Below the pieces are notes generated by a model. It saw only the letters and a program-made list of their open reading frames with translations. It was not told where the DNA came from and did not search any database. This document shows, piece by piece, positions 9,556 to 19,415 of a DNA stretch of 64,000 bases. Position 1 is the first letter of the stretch. Each line of letters starts with the position of its first letter. The stretch is from NCBI RefSeq assembly GCF_023507745.1, contig NZ_JALPZO010000066.1, positions 168,709-232,708 of the forward strand. Reading direction: 5' to 3'. The stretch comes from Vreelandella olivaria. Lineage in GTDB: Bacteria; Pseudomonadota; Gammaproteobacteria; Pseudomonadales; Halomonadaceae. The position numbers and the translations under genes are program-made.

Positions 9556-9987
9556 ATGTACCTATGGGTGAAGGCCATTCATTTGATGGCTGTTATTACG
9601 TGGTTTGCCGCCCTGTTTTATTTGCCGCGTTTATATGTGTATCACGCAATGGCGCGGGATAAAGGCGATGCACAGGCGATAGACTATTTCAAAACCATGG
9701 AGCGTAAGCTCTACCGTGGCATTATGACTCCGTCCATGATTCTTGTTTTGATCTTCGGTGGCTGGATGCTTTACCTGGTACCTGGCTGGTTTAGCCAAGG
9801 ATGGATGCATGCAAAACTCACGTTTGTGGCACTACTGATTGCTTACCATCATGTATGTTTGATTTATTTAAAACAGTTTGCCCAGGCTCGCTGTACCAAG
9901 AGTCATGTTTTTTTTCGCTGGTTTAACGAAGCGCCCGTCATTGCCCTGGTTGCGATAGTTATTCTGGCCGTTGTGAAGCCCTTTTGA
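9556..9987 (+). CDS. hemJ: Protoporphyrinogen IX oxidase, HemJ type
   Basis: 143-residue integral membrane protein of the HemJ (UPF0093) family, which oxidises protoporphyrinogen IX to protoporphyrin IX in heme synthesis. Four hydrophobic helices are visible. Conserved features are the N-terminal WVKAIHLMAVITWFA with the histidine at residue 9, FYLPRLYVYH, and the AYHHVCL segment. AAGGAGA precedes the ATG. It starts 9 bp after the ClC gene and its stop overlaps the thiD ATG (TGATG). hemL follows thiD, so two tetrapyrrole genes share this run. Confidence 0.94.
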   Translation: MYLWVKAIHLMAVITWFAALFYLPRLYVYHAMARDKGDAQAIDYFKTMERKLYRGIMTPSMILVLIFGGWMLYLVPGWFSQGWMHAKLTFVALLIAYHHVCLIYLKQFAQARCTKSHVFFRWFNEAPVIALVAIVILAVVKPF

Positions 9988-10796
9988 TGCGCCAATCACT
10001 TCCTCCCGTTGTACTCGTGCTTGCAGGTCATGACCCTACTGGTGGTGCCGGTCTGGTGGCTGATAGTGAAGCAATTGCTGCCTGTGGTGGCTGGGCGGCG
10101 ACTATCCCTACCGCACTCACTGTTCAAAATTGCCATAATGTGACGCGTATCGTGCCTGTTGATCCTAATGGCATGCGTCAAATGGCTGAGGCACTGAGTG
10201 ATATGCAGATTGCGGCGATCAAGCTTGGCCTGCTGGCAGATGAGCCGACGTTGAGGGCTGCGGAACAAATTATCCGGCGCTTTCCTGGTGTGCCTGTGGT
10301 CGCTGACCCGGTGTTGAAAGCAGGCGGTGGTGCTGAGTTATCCACAGCTGTTTTGCATAAACTGTATGTGGATCGTTTGTTACCACTTGTGGATATTTTG
10401 ACGCCTAATCGTTTTGAGTTAGCGGCACTGACACCTGATATTGCCGCTCCCTACGATGATACAGCCCGGGCAGTTGCCTTACTTTCACAGGGTTGTCAGG
10501 CTATTTTGGTGACAGCAACCGATGATCCAGTACCAGGTAATGAGCAGCAGGTAGTACATACACTACACTCACCAGATACCACCCGGCAGTGGCAATGGCC
10601 ACGTTTACCGGAGCTCTTTCACGGTTCAGGCTGCACGCTAGCCTCCGCTATTGCTGCACGCTTGGCTGTAGGTGAGCGCTTACCAATAGCCTGTGAGCAG
10701 GCACAGCACTTTACCTGGGAATGTTTGTCTCAGGGTTATCAACCACCCAGTGGCCAGTGTTTGCCTAATCGCTTGCCACGCACCGTACGCTTTTGA
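9987..10796 (+). CDS. thiD: Hydroxymethylpyrimidine/phosphomethylpyrimidine kinase
   Basis: 269 residues of the ribokinase fold; ThiD phosphorylates HMP and HMP-P for thiamine synthesis. N-terminal VLVLAGHDPTGGAGLVADSEA binds substrate, and the C-terminal HGSGCTLASAIAA carries the anion hole and catalytic base region. The ATG 9987-9989 overlaps the hemJ TGA. In pseudomonads thiD-thiE-hemL are contiguous; here thiE is absent and hemL follows after 36 bp. The domain sequence GHDPTGGAG rather than GSDPSGGAG is a common variant. Confidence 0.93.
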   Translation: MRQSLPPVVLVLAGHDPTGGAGLVADSEAIAACGGWAATIPTALTVQNCHNVTRIVPVDPNGMRQMAEALSDMQIAAIKLGLLADEPTLRAAEQIIRRFPGVPVVADPVLKAGGGAELSTAVLHKLYVDRLLPLVDILTPNRFELAALTPDIAAPYDDTARAVALLSQGCQAILVTATDDPVPGNEQQVVHTLHSPDTTRQWQWPRLPELFHGSGCTLASAIAARLAVGERLPIACEQAQHFTWECLSQGYQPPSGQCLPNRLPRTVRF

Positions 10797-10832
10797 TCTC
10801 ATTGGCAGTAAGCCATAAATGTTGAGGATGCC

Positions 10833-12113
10833 ATGACCACATCTGCTGAACTGTTTGACCTAGCGAGCCGCCATATACCTGGGGGGGTTAATTCGCCTGT
10901 CCGAGCGTTTAAAGGTCTTCATCGCCCACCTGTTTTTATGGAGCGTGCCCAGGGGGCTTATCTGTTTGATGTGGAGGGTAATCGCTACGTTGATTATGTT
11001 GGCTCCTGGGGGCCGATGATTACCGGGCATGCTGATCAGGATGTACTGGCGGCGGTGCGTGCGCGGCTGGACAATGGCTTATCGTTTGGGACTCCCACGG
11101 CTGTTGAAACCACCATGGCAGACCTGATCTGCGAGATGATTCCCTCCATGGAAATGGTGCGCATGACCAGCTCGGGTACCGAAGCCACTATGTCCGCCAT
11201 CCGACTGGCACGCGGCAGTACCGGACGTGACAAAATCGTGAAATTCGAGGGCAACTACCACGGGCATTCCGATTCGCTGCTGGTCAAAGCGGGTTCTGGT
11301 GCTCTCACCCATGGTGAACCCAGTTCCCCTGGTGTTCCAGCGTCGCTTGCTGAGCACACTATTACGCTTTCGTTTAACGATCCGGAAGGCGTGGAAGAGT
11401 GCTTTGCTGAGGTTGGTGAGCAGATAGCCTGTATCATCGTAGAGCCTGTGGCTGGAAACATGAACTGTATTCCTCCCCAGCCGGGTTTTTTAGAGACGCT
11501 TCGCCGTGTATGCAATGAGTACGGCAGCATCCTGATTTTTGATGAAGTGATGACGGGGTTTCGCGTCGCCTTAGGTGGTGCGCAAGCGCACTATGGCATT
11601 ACCCCAGATCTCACCTGCCTGGGTAAAATTGTTGGTGGTGGAATGCCTGTCGGTGCCTTCGGTGGCAAACGCGACATTATGCAGAATATCTCGCCGTTAG
11701 GGCCCATCTACCAGGCTGGTACGCTTTCAGGTAACCCGTTGGCTATGGCAGCAGGTGTGGCGCTGTTAACCAAACTACAGGTACCCGGCTTTCATGATGC
11801 GTTAACTCAACGGGTTAATACGTTGTGTAATGGGTTACAAGAGCTTGCTAATGCAGCCCGTGTGCCAATGTTGACGCAGTCAGCGGGAGGAATGTTTGGC
11901 CTGTTTTTTACCTCGCAGACGCGGGTAGATAATTTTGCCCAGGCTACGGCTTGTAACCCCGATGCTTTCCGCCGCTTTTTTGGCGCCATGCTGGATCATG
12001 GTGTGTATTTAGCACCATCCGCATTTGAGGCAGGTTTTATGTCCAGCGCCCACACCCCGGAAGATATTCAATTCACCCTGGACGCAGCAGAGAAAGCCTT
12101 TTCCGTTATGTAA
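10833..12113 (+). CDS. hemL: Glutamate-1-semialdehyde 2,1-aminomutase
   Basis: 426 residues, normal length. PLP enzyme that converts glutamate-1-semialdehyde to 5-aminolevulinate, the committed heme precursor in the C5 pathway. Visible: [11 protein letters not shown] at the start, [32 protein letters not shown], and the PLP-lysine region [17 protein letters not shown] (Lys near 265). GAGGA precedes the ATG. A 12-bp-stem hairpin 37 bp after the stop probably ends this transcript. Confidence 0.96.
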   Translation: MTTSAELFDLASRHIPGGVNSPVRAFKGLHRPPVFMERAQGAYLFDVEGNRYVDYVGSWGPMITGHADQDVLAAVRARLDNGLSFGTPTAVETTMADLICEMIPSMEMVRMTSSGTEATMSAIRLARGSTGRDKIVKFEGNYHGHSDSLLVKAGSGALTHGEPSSPGVPASLAEHTITLSFNDPEGVEECFAEVGEQIACIIVEPVAGNMNCIPPQPGFLETLRRVCNEYGSILIFDEVMTGFRVALGGAQAHYGITPDLTCLGKIVGGGMPVGAFGGKRDIMQNISPLGPIYQAGTLSGNPLAMAAGVALLTKLQVPGFHDALTQRVNTLCNGLQELANAARVPMLTQSAGGMFGLFFTSQTRVDNFAQATACNPDAFRRFFGAMLDHGVYLAPSAFEAGFMSSAHTPEDIQFTLDAAEKAFSVM

Positions 12114-12149
12114 TGCAGATAATGCCAAGTCGTTTCTACTGCTACACTG

Positions 12150-12178
12150 CAAGAGCCGCTCATATCGAGCGGCTCTTG
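12150..12178 (+). terminator. Hairpin downstream of hemL
   Basis: Perfect 12-bp stem CAAGAGCCGCTC (12150-12161) / GAGCGGCTCTTG (12167-12178), 5-nt loop, 37 bp past the hemL stop. There is no U-run. It lies inside the extended reading frame of the next small gene, which argues that the latter starts further downstream. Confidence 0.6.
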
Positions 12179-12256
12179 TGGTTCATAACGCTGTTAACAA
12201 CCGCCATTGTTTCGATTGACTTAACCGCGAGCGTAGTCGCCGCACAGGAGCAGGAT

Positions 12257-12526
12257 ATGACACAGATCCACATCACCATGGGCGGTTCGCCAGGCGCTGA
12301 GTTTTCTGCCCACTGGCGTATTACTCATGAAGGTGAAACCACAGAACACGTAGAAGAGCATGGTACGGTGCCTGCGGAATTTACGTTTAAAGGAACAACA
12401 CTAGAGGGAACGGTAACATTGCTGACGGATGATGAGCGTCTTGAGGTGGATATCGTCAAAGGGAGCCATCGTTCACGCTCTTCCACCCAAGGTAAAGGTG
12501 GGACGCTGACCGTGAGTGCTCTTTAA
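12257..12526 (+). CDS. Hypothetical small protein (start uncertain)
   Basis: No family recognised. The frame is open from an ATG at 12113, overlapping the hemL stop (137 residues), but that version crosses the hemL terminator hairpin. ATG 12257 has AGGAG six bases upstream and gives 89 residues: MTQIHITMGGSPGAEF, then a compact acidic domain ending in a serine/arginine-rich tail. The intermediate segment encodes a hydrophobic stretch (LLWFITLLTTAIVS, then SVVAAQEQ) that resembles a signal peptide. A start at TTG 12175 would therefore give a secreted protein cleaved near SVVAA. The cytosolic and exported versions cannot be told apart here. It is not obviously linked to hemL or rdgB. Confidence 0.55.
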   Translation: MTQIHITMGGSPGAEFSAHWRITHEGETTEHVEEHGTVPAEFTFKGTTLEGTVTLLTDDERLEVDIVKGSHRSRSSTQGKGGTLTVSAL

Positions 12527-12705
12527 CATCTTTAAAAGTACTAACATACTAATTTTAAATAACTTTCCTTGTTTTTGAGAAATCTGGCATTGGTTCAGGA
12601 TGAGTGAGCATAAATTTGCGCACGATATCTTAAACAGCGCCATGTTGGCTTTAGATGCCAATTCGATCAGCGTAAACTGAGTGCTTCACACATGGAGGTT
12701 TCCTT

Positions 12706-13314
12706 ATGTCAGCGCTCAATACGCTTGTGTTAGCTAGCGGTAATGCTGGAAAACTTAAAGAGTTCAACCAGTTGCTTATGCCATTAGGCTTGAATGTCCG
12801 TCCACAAGCAGATTTTGGCGTACATGATGTCGAAGAAACGGGTCTGACCTTTGTTGAGAATGCGCTCCTAAAGGCTCGGGAAGCCAGCCGGATCAGTGGA
12901 TTACCTGCGTTGGCTGATGACTCTGGCCTTGAAGTTGACGCACTCCATGGAGCACCGGGTATTTATTCGGCCCGCTATGCCGGAGAGCCAAAAAGCGATC
13001 AGCGCAATAATGAAAAATTGCTAAGTGCTTTAAGCGATTGTGCTGAGGGGCAGCGCACCGGGCGTTACTGGTGTGTATTGGTATATCTGCGCCATGCAGA
13101 GGACCCTGTGCCTGTTATCGTACAGCGCAGTTGGGAAGGCGAAATTTTAGCGCACCCCCGTGGTGAAAATGGCTTTGGGTATGATCCGTTGTTCTGGTTG
13201 CCTGATCAGGGTATGAGCGTTGCGGAACTGCCCAGTGAAACCAAGAACCGCCTTAGCCACCGGGGTCGAGCGTTGCAGGGCCTGGTTGAACTGCTGAAGG
13301 TAGCGCATGGCTGA
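12706..13314 (+). CDS. rdgB: XTP/dITP diphosphatase (non-canonical purine NTP pyrophosphatase)
   Basis: 202 residues of the Ham1/RdgB family, which hydrolyses dITP, XTP and dXTP to keep deaminated purines out of DNA. Motifs: LVLASGNAGKLKEF (substrate loop), ADDSGLEVDALHGAPGIYSARYAG, GFGYDPLFWLPD and the C-terminal KNRLSHRGRAL. GGAGG lies 7 nt before the ATG. The last bases overlap the hemW start by 8 nt, the usual rdgB-hemW pair. Confidence 0.96.
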   Translation: MSALNTLVLASGNAGKLKEFNQLLMPLGLNVRPQADFGVHDVEETGLTFVENALLKAREASRISGLPALADDSGLEVDALHGAPGIYSARYAGEPKSDQRNNEKLLSALSDCAEGQRTGRYWCVLVYLRHAEDPVPVIVQRSWEGEILAHPRGENGFGYDPLFWLPDQGMSVAELPSETKNRLSHRGRALQGLVELLKVAHG

Positions 13315-14476
13315 GCTGTTGCCACCTTTATCCCTCTATATTCATACCCCCTGGTGTGTGCGTAAGTGCCCTTACTGCGATTTTAACTCTCATGAACCCG
13401 GCTCTGGTGAGCTTCCAGAAGCGGCCTACCTGAACGCATTGCTAAATGATTTGGATGGTGATCTTGCGCTCGCTCAAGGCCGTATTATTCAGACCATTTT
13501 TATTGGTGGCGGTACACCGAGCTTGCTATCGCCAGCCTTTTATCAGTGGCTATTCAACGAGATACGCCTACGGTTGCCATTTGCTTCAGATATAGAGATT
13601 ACCTTAGAGGCTAATCCAGGCACCACCGAGCAACGCCGGTTTATCGGTTATCGTGAGGCGGGGATCAATCGGTTATCACTCGGTGTCCAGAGCTTTCATG
13701 CTGAGCAGCTAAAAGCGCTGGGTCGCATCCATAACGGCCAGGAAGCCATCCATGCCGTGGGTGAGGCGCGCCAAGCCGGTTTTGACAATATCAATATCGA
13801 CTTGATGCATGGCCTGCCCAGACAAACGCCTGCCCAAGCCATGGAGGATATTGACCAGGCGTTGTCTCTTTCACCTGAACATCTCTCCTGGTATCAACTG
13901 ACGCTGGAACCTAATACTGCCTTTTTCTCGCATCCTCCCGTGTTACCTGAGGAGGAGGCACTTTGGGATATCCAGGAAGCCGGTCATCAACGGCTTGAAC
14001 AGGCAGGTTTTCACCGTTATGAGATATCTGCCTATGCCATTAAAGGCCGGCAAAGTCGCCACAATATCAATTATTGGCAGTTTGGTGATTACCTGGGAAT
14101 CGGTGCAGGTGCCCACGGCAAGCTGACAGTGGTTGATCATCAAGGGCAGTGGCAAATAGAAAGGCGCTGGAAAACACGCCAGCCCGATGCTTATCTTCGG
14201 CGCTCTAATGACCCTCGGGGGTTTGTGGCGGGTAAGCAGTTAATTGCGATTGATGAACTGCCCCTGGAATTTGCCATGAACGCACTACGTTTAACCGATG
14301 GTGTCCCGATGCGTATTTGGTCAGCTCATACGGGGCAACCAGCAGAAGCGTTAATTGCCCGGTTACAAAATGGCCATGAAAAAGGACTTTTGATGGAAAT
14401 GCCTGAAAAGCTGCGTGCATCACCGCAAGGTCTATTATTCTTGAACGAGTTGTTGGCACTAATCAGTAATGAGTGA
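13307..14476 (+). CDS. hemW: Heme chaperone HemW (radical SAM family)
   Basis: 389 residues. The radical-SAM cluster motif CVRKCPYC has cysteines at 17, 21 and 24, followed by DFNSH; the fourth cysteine typical of coproporphyrinogen dehydrogenase HemN is missing, which marks HemW. GGGTPSLL and the HemN C-terminal domain (NYWQFGDYLGIGAGAHG) are present. HemW binds heme and is thought to deliver it to respiratory proteins; it is not a HemN despite older names. Overlaps rdgB by 8 nt. Confidence 0.94.
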   Translation: MAELLPPLSLYIHTPWCVRKCPYCDFNSHEPGSGELPEAAYLNALLNDLDGDLALAQGRIIQTIFIGGGTPSLLSPAFYQWLFNEIRLRLPFASDIEITLEANPGTTEQRRFIGYREAGINRLSLGVQSFHAEQLKALGRIHNGQEAIHAVGEARQAGFDNINIDLMHGLPRQTPAQAMEDIDQALSLSPEHLSWYQLTLEPNTAFFSHPPVLPEEEALWDIQEAGHQRLEQAGFHRYEISAYAIKGRQSRHNINYWQFGDYLGIGAGAHGKLTVVDHQGQWQIERRWKTRQPDAYLRRSNDPRGFVAGKQLIAIDELPLEFAMNALRLTDGVPMRIWSAHTGQPAEALIARLQNGHEKGLLMEMPEKLRASPQGLLFLNELLALISNE

Positions 14477-14529
14477 CCAGCGATAAATAGTGCAATGACC
14501 CAGAAGAGAAGATAAACAAGGAGTGAGTG

Positions 14530-15207
14530 ATGCGTATTTCTCGACTACTGACCCCGTTGGCGGCTGCCATTCTGGTAGCGGGTTGTGCTACTTCTGATCC
14601 TTATGGTGGCCAGACCCAGCGTTCCAGTACCGCGATGGGCACGGGTATTGGCGCAGCGGTGGGTGCCGCAGCAGGTGCACTATCAGGCGACGGCAGTACC
14701 AGCCGGCGTGACCGCGCACTGATCGGTGCTGCCGTGGGCGCCGCTGCCGGGGCGGGCGTAGGTGCTTACATGGACCGTCAAGAGCAGCAGCTGCGCGAGA
14801 ATCTGCAAGGGTCGCGTATTGAGATAGATCGCCAGGGCGATGATATTGTGCTTAATATGCCCAGCAGTGTAACCTTTGGCTTCGACTCCTCCGAGTTGAC
14901 TGCAGATGCGCGTCGTGCACTTGGTGAAGTGGCTAATGTTCTGACTCAGTATACGGACACCCGCGTTAATATTGCCGGGCACACTGATAGTGTCGGCGAT
15001 CCCAGCTACAACCAGCGGCTTTCTGAGCGCCGGGCTCAATCGGTGGGGAGTTATCTAAGCCAAAACGGGGTTTCTTCTGCACGCCTCAACACCATGGGCT
15101 ATGGCGCTAATCAACCTGTAGCGAGTAATGATACCGAACAGGGACGGGCCCAAAACCGCCGGGTGGAAATTACCCTTACCCCCACCGGAAATGGCCAAGG
15201 GTACTAG
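14530..15207 (+). CDS. OmpA-family outer-membrane lipoprotein (YiaD-like)
   Basis: 225 residues. Lipoprotein signal MRISRLLTPLAAAILVAGC with lipobox VAGC (lipidated Cys near 20). Next come two glycine-zipper stretches (GTGIGAAVGAAAGAL and ALIGAAVGAAAGAGVGAYMDRQ), then a C-terminal OmpA-like peptidoglycan-binding domain with FGFDSSELTADA, IAGHTDSVGDPSYNQRLSERRA and NRRVEITL. The ATG 14530 has AAGGAG six nt upstream; the GTG three bases earlier fits less well. Family proteins anchor the outer membrane to murein. A clean terminator follows. Confidence 0.9.
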   Translation: MRISRLLTPLAAAILVAGCATSDPYGGQTQRSSTAMGTGIGAAVGAAAGALSGDGSTSRRDRALIGAAVGAAAGAGVGAYMDRQEQQLRENLQGSRIEIDRQGDDIVLNMPSSVTFGFDSSELTADARRALGEVANVLTQYTDTRVNIAGHTDSVGDPSYNQRLSERRAQSVGSYLSQNGVSSARLNTMGYGANQPVASNDTEQGRAQNRRVEITLTPTGNGQGY

Positions 15208-15235
15208 GCCATTAACCGAATCGGCATTGCTGTTG

Positions 15236-15267
15236 AAAGCCCGCTATGCTCACATAGCGGGCTTTTT
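15236..15267 (+). terminator. Rho-independent terminator after the OmpA-like lipoprotein gene
   Basis: Arms AAAGCCCGCTATG (15236-15248) and CATAGCGGGCTTT (15253-15265), 4-nt loop, followed by further Ts. Confidence 0.93.
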
Positions 15268-15291
15268 ACGTTTAACTGCTAGTGAGCTGCC

Positions 15292-16137
15292 ATGCTGTCC
15301 TACCAACACGCTTACCATGCCGGTAACTTTGCCGACGTGCAGAAACATCTGACACTTTACGCGGTAATAGATCATCTATTACGTAAAAAATCAGCTGTTA
15401 CATATATAGATACGCATGCGGGTAGAGGCCTCTATCCATTTGCGACAAAAGAGACACAGCGGTTGCAAGAGTACCGAGAGGGGGTCTGGCCGCTATGGCT
15501 GTTACGCAGCCAATTTTCCAATCCGCTGGTAAATGCGTGGTTAAAGACACTGGAAAGTGCCCAGCCAACCGTTGGTGAGTTTACCCACTATCCTGGTTCA
15601 CCCTGGTGGCTGTCGCGCTCGTTACGTGAGCAGGACAGGCTCAGGCTGTTTGAGCTTCATCCAGGTGAGCATCAGCATTTGAACGCGCAATCACTGCCTA
15701 AGCAGGCGCAACGCATTTATGGGGATGGTTTAGTGGGGTTAAGCCATCAGGTACCGGTTGCGACGCCACGTTTATGCGTACTTATTGATCCCAGCTATGA
15801 ACGCAAAGTCGAGTATCAGGAAGTGGTGGAAACCGTCGTATATACCATGGGAAAGGTACGCCATGCGGTGGTGATGATTTGGTATCCGTTATTACCGGCA
15901 GGCCATCATCACGCGTTGGTGATGGGGCTGAAAGAGAGCGGAATAAGGAAAATCTGGCAAAGCGAGCTGCAACTGCGTGAGCATAATGAGCAAACCCATG
16001 GTATGTACGGTAGCGGTATGCTGATTATCAACCCGCCCTGGGGGCTGGATGAGCACCTGGCTGCAGCAATGGCGCAAATTACACCACAGCTAGGTACCAC
16101 AAGCCGCTACCATGCAGAATGGCTGGTAGCGGAGTAG
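15292..16137 (+). CDS. rlmJ: 23S rRNA (adenine2030-N6)-methyltransferase
   Basis: 281 residues, RlmJ family. Starts MLSYQHAYHAGNFADVQKH, the family signature, with YIDTHAGRGLY as the SAM motif (about residues 39-49) and the catalytic LIDPSYE tetrapeptide DPSY in place of the usual DPPY. It methylates N6 of A2030 in 23S rRNA without a required partner. It stands alone between a terminator and the convergent mnmE, whose stop is 4 bp away. Confidence 0.94.
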   Translation: MLSYQHAYHAGNFADVQKHLTLYAVIDHLLRKKSAVTYIDTHAGRGLYPFATKETQRLQEYREGVWPLWLLRSQFSNPLVNAWLKTLESAQPTVGEFTHYPGSPWWLSRSLREQDRLRLFELHPGEHQHLNAQSLPKQAQRIYGDGLVGLSHQVPVATPRLCVLIDPSYERKVEYQEVVETVVYTMGKVRHAVVMIWYPLLPAGHHHALVMGLKESGIRKIWQSELQLREHNEQTHGMYGSGMLIINPPWGLDEHLAAAMAQITPQLGTTSRYHAEWLVAE

Positions 16138-16140
16138 GTC

Positions 16141-17511
16141 TCATTTACCGATGCAAAAGCTCCCGAATATTTCCCCCAGCAGATCATCAGCGCTGAATTC
16201 ACCGGTAATTTCGCCTAAGGCGTGTTGGGCATCGCGCAGGTCTTCAGCCAACAGCTCACCTGCTCCGTAACCCTCCAGCTGGGCGCGTCCTGCTTCCAGT
16301 GCGGCCATGGCACGGTCCAGGGCATCCAGATGGCGACGACGTGCTGAAAAGCGTCCCTCTGTTGTGGCTGAGAAGCCCATGATGGCTTTGAGATGGCTTT
16401 TTAGGTTATCCACACCGGCTCCCGTTTTGGCGGAGAGACGCACAATAGGAGTGGTTGTGGATAAATCAGTGCCGGGTTGCTCAGCGCTGTTGTCAATTTT
16501 ATTACGCACCAGGGTGAGGCGCTGTTGATCGGGCAGCCTGGCTACAAACTCTGGCCAAATGGCCATGGGGTCGGTGGCATCAGTGGTGGATGCATCCACC
16601 AGCAGCAGTACCCTGTCAGCTTTCTCTATCTCTTCCCAGGCGCGGGCAACGCCAATCTTTTCCACCGCATCGGGTGTGTCACGTAACCCGGCGGTATCAA
16701 TAATATGCAGCGGCATCCCATCAATATGGATATGCTCCCTGAGCACATCCCGGGTTGTACCGGCGATATCCGTGACAATCGCCGTCTCCTGCTCGGTAAG
16801 TGCGTTAAGCAGGCTGGATTTGCCCGCATTGGGACGACCTGCGATAACGACGCTCATGCCTTCACGCAGCAGGGCGCCTTGGCCGGCTGACCTGCGCACC
16901 TCCGTTAACGCCTGCTGAACTCCCTCCAAGTGATGGGCAACATGGCCATCGGCAAGGAAGTCGATCTCCTCTTCTGGAAAATCGATGGCGGCTTCGACAT
17001 ATACACGAAGCTCAATAAGCCGTTGTACCAATGCGGAAACTCGCTGTGAAAACTCACCCTGGAGTGAGCGAACGGCGTTTTCTGCTGCCGACCGGGAAGT
17101 GGCATCAATCAGGTCGGCAATGGCTTCTGCCTGGGCAAGGTCTAACTTGTCATTGAGAAAAGCACGCTCAGAAAATTCACCGGGGCGTGCTAACCGGGCC
17201 CCCAGGTGAACGCAGCGCTCAAGCAGCATATCCATGATCACTGGCCCGCCATGACCCTGCAGCTCTAACACGTCCTCGCCGGTAAACGAGTGCGGTCCGT
17301 TAAAAAGCAGTGCGATCCCTTCATCAATAGCATCTTCAGCGCCGTTAAAGGGGCCATAGTAGGCGTGGCGTGGGGTAGGGCAGTGTCCAAGTATAGCGGT
17401 GGCGATATCACGGCAGGCAGGGCCTGATACGCGGATAATGCCGACACCGCCACGGCCAGGTGGCGTTGCCAGGGCGGTGATGGTGTCCTGGGTATAAAGT
17501 CGTTCGGCCAC
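16141..17511 (-). CDS. mnmE: tRNA modification GTPase MnmE
   Basis: 456 residues (E. coli 454). GTPase partner of MnmG in wobble-uridine modification. An N-terminal formyl-THF-binding domain with [16 protein letters not shown] is followed by a G domain with P-loop GRPNAGKSS at about 225-233, IAGTTRD and DTAGLRD, and the protein ends with the invariant CIGK. Start GTG 17509-17511 matches where homology begins ([11 protein letters not shown]); the open frame further upstream lies in yidC 3' DNA and its hairpin. It follows yidC on the same strand. Confidence 0.95.
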   Translation of the reverse strand: MAERLYTQDTITALATPPGRGGVGIIRVSGPACRDIATAILGHCPTPRHAYYGPFNGAEDAIDEGIALLFNGPHSFTGEDVLELQGHGGPVIMDMLLERCVHLGARLARPGEFSERAFLNDKLDLAQAEAIADLIDATSRSAAENAVRSLQGEFSQRVSALVQRLIELRVYVEAAIDFPEEEIDFLADGHVAHHLEGVQQALTEVRRSAGQGALLREGMSVVIAGRPNAGKSSLLNALTEQETAIVTDIAGTTRDVLREHIHIDGMPLHIIDTAGLRDTPDAVEKIGVARAWEEIEKADRVLLLVDASTTDATDPMAIWPEFVARLPDQQRLTLVRNKIDNSAEQPGTDLSTTTPIVRLSAKTGAGVDNLKSHLKAIMGFSATTEGRFSARRRHLDALDRAMAALEAGRAQLEGYGAGELLAEDLRDAQHALGEITGEFSADDLLGEIFGSFCIGK

Positions 17512-17568
17512 GGCGTTTCTCGTTTGTGGGTTAAAGAGGATTGTGAAGTTCTTGGGCCTAAAACGCCA

Positions 17569-17590
17569 GACCCCCGCAAAGGCGGGGGTC
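17569..17590 (-). terminator. Hairpin between yidC and mnmE
   Basis: Arms GACCCCCGC (17569-17577) and GCGGGGGTC (17582-17590), loop AAAG. Located just after the yidC stop with only a short, interrupted U-run, so probably partial termination before mnmE. Confidence 0.6.
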
Positions 17591-17611
17591 CGGTGAAGTG
17601 AGGAAAGCGTA

Positions 17612-19300
17612 TTACTTGGTTCGCATACCTTTGCCCACGTTCGGGTCTTTTTCAATATTTCGCGTGATCACATACTGCTGCGCTACGGAAATAATGTTGT
17701 TGACTACCCAGTAGATAACCAGACCTGCTGGGAACCACAGGAAGAAGAACGTGAAGATAATCGGCAGCATCTTCATGATCTTCGCCTGCATGGGGTCGGG
17801 CGGTGTGGGGTTCAGCAATTGCTGAACATACATCGACACGCCCATCAGGATTGGCAGAATAAAGTAGGGGTCTTTAACCGACAGATCCTGGATCCAGAAC
17901 ATGAACGGCGCATGGCGAAGTTCAACCGACTCAAGCAGCATCCAGTACAGCGCGATAAACACCGGCATTTGTACCAGAATCGGCAAGCAGCCACCCAAAG
18001 GATTAATCTTTTCCTTTTGGTAGAACTTCATCATCTCCTGAGACATTTTCTGGCGGTCATCGCCATACATCTCTTTGAGACGCTGCATTTCCGGGCCAAG
18101 CTTACGCATCCGCGCCATCGACTTGTACGCCTTGGCGGAGAGCGGGAACAGTGCCAGCTTCACCAGTAACGTCAGCAATACAATCGACCAGCCCCAGTTA
18201 CCAACCACATCATGGATTTTGTCCAGCAGCCAGAACAGAGGGTTGGCGATAAACCATAGCCAGCCATAGTCAACCGTCAGACGCAGGTTCGGGGCGACCT
18301 GCTCAAGGTAGTCCTGAACTTTAGGGCCCATATACAGCGTTGCGCTCAGGGTCGCTTCGCCATTGGCTGTGACAGTGCTGGTGGGACCTGCAAATGCGGC
18401 TACATTGCGGCCACGGGAGTCGGTGGTCGCGTAGTAGAGGTTTTGCTGATTTTGTGCAGGCGCCCAGGCAGATACAAAGTAGTGCTGGATAATAGCAACC
18501 CAGCCACCCTGAGCTTCACGGTTTTCGAAGCGGCCACGCTGAATATCGTCAAAATCGATTTTATCGTAGCGCGTATCAGGTGTTGAATAGGCAGCCCCTA
18601 TGTAGGAACTCATACCCATTGCGACACCGCTGGATGGGTCTGGACTGTTATCGCGGGCAAGCTGCCCAATAAAGCGTGCACTTACAGGATCATCTGTATT
18701 GTTAGCCAGGAAGTAGCTAACATCGACCGCATAGCTGCCACGTTCAAACGTCAGCCGCTTGATCACATCAACACCATTGACGTCGGCTGTCAGATCAACG
18801 TTGAGTTGGTCATCATTATTGCCTAAACGGTATTCGGTGCGCTCCGGTGTAAATACGATGCGGCTGGCTTGGCCATCAATCTGCAGCCCAGAGCGAGCAA
18901 CATAGCTGCGTGTAGCATTATCAGAAAGCAGCACGTAGTTACGGTCTGAATCCAGCGTCAGCTTATGCTGAGGCAACGCAGCGTAAACGATATCACCGCC
19001 ATGGGGATCAATACGCACGTCGAGAACGTCGGTAGAGACAGCAATAAAGTCACGGCTTGCTGTTTCACTCTCTGTCTCGCCCGGCATGTCCTCGCTAATG
19101 GCACTCTGAGGAGTCGACACACTGGGAACAGCCAACTCATCACCATTACCGGCGTTGCCGTTCTGTGCCCCATTACTGCTTTGGGTAATGTCAGGCGTCG
19201 AATCGTAGGTTGTCTGCCCGTAATCCTGATTCCACTGTACAACCAGTAAATAGGCGAGTACCGCCAGTGGTATCAGTAATAAAAGTCGTTTTACGTCCAT
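17612..19300 (-). CDS. yidC: Membrane protein insertase YidC
   Basis: 562 residues, inner-membrane insertase for Sec-dependent and Sec-independent proteins. TM1 is [21 protein letters not shown], followed by a large periplasmic beta domain (about residues 60-340), then the conserved core from [21 protein letters not shown] through [21 protein letters not shown] to the last TM and a short basic tail. The usual neighbours rnpA and rpmH lie upstream, mnmE downstream. A yidD gene, commonly between rnpA and yidC, is not present in the 115-bp gap. Confidence 0.96.
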   Translation of the reverse strand: MDVKRLLLLIPLAVLAYLLVVQWNQDYGQTTYDSTPDITQSSNGAQNGNAGNGDELAVPSVSTPQSAISEDMPGETESETASRDFIAVSTDVLDVRIDPHGGDIVYAALPQHKLTLDSDRNYVLLSDNATRSYVARSGLQIDGQASRIVFTPERTEYRLGNNDDQLNVDLTADVNGVDVIKRLTFERGSYAVDVSYFLANNTDDPVSARFIGQLARDNSPDPSSGVAMGMSSYIGAAYSTPDTRYDKIDFDDIQRGRFENREAQGGWVAIIQHYFVSAWAPAQNQQNLYYATTDSRGRNVAAFAGPTSTVTANGEATLSATLYMGPKVQDYLEQVAPNLRLTVDYGWLWFIANPLFWLLDKIHDVVGNWGWSIVLLTLLVKLALFPLSAKAYKSMARMRKLGPEMQRLKEMYGDDRQKMSQEMMKFYQKEKINPLGGCLPILVQMPVFIALYWMLLESVELRHAPFMFWIQDLSVKDPYFILPILMGVSMYVQQLLNPTPPDPMQAKIMKMLPIIFTFFFLWFPAGLVIYWVVNNIISVAQQYVITRNIEKDPNVGKGMRTK

Positions 19301-19372
19301 GAGGGTTCTGCCCGATGGGTGGTGAACATGCTAATGGCGCAGTGTCATTTACTCGACCCATGACACACGAAA

Positions 19373-19390
19373 GCCTGCCAGGCGGCAGGC
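19373..19390 (-). terminator. Small hairpin in the rnpA-yidC gap
   Basis: GCCTGCC (19373-19379) and GGCAGGC (19384-19390), 4-nt loop, followed on the minus strand by TTTCG. Position suits attenuation after rnpA. Confidence 0.4.
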
Positions 19391-19415
19391 CGAGGTCGAG
19401 CGGCGAGGTGTGTCG

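Noticed and set aside
12600..12680. 26-codon frame MSEHKFAHDILNSAMLAL...SVN before rdgB
   Set aside because: AGGA abuts the ATG with no usable spacing, no hydrophobic or conserved feature recognised; probably part of the rdgB leader.
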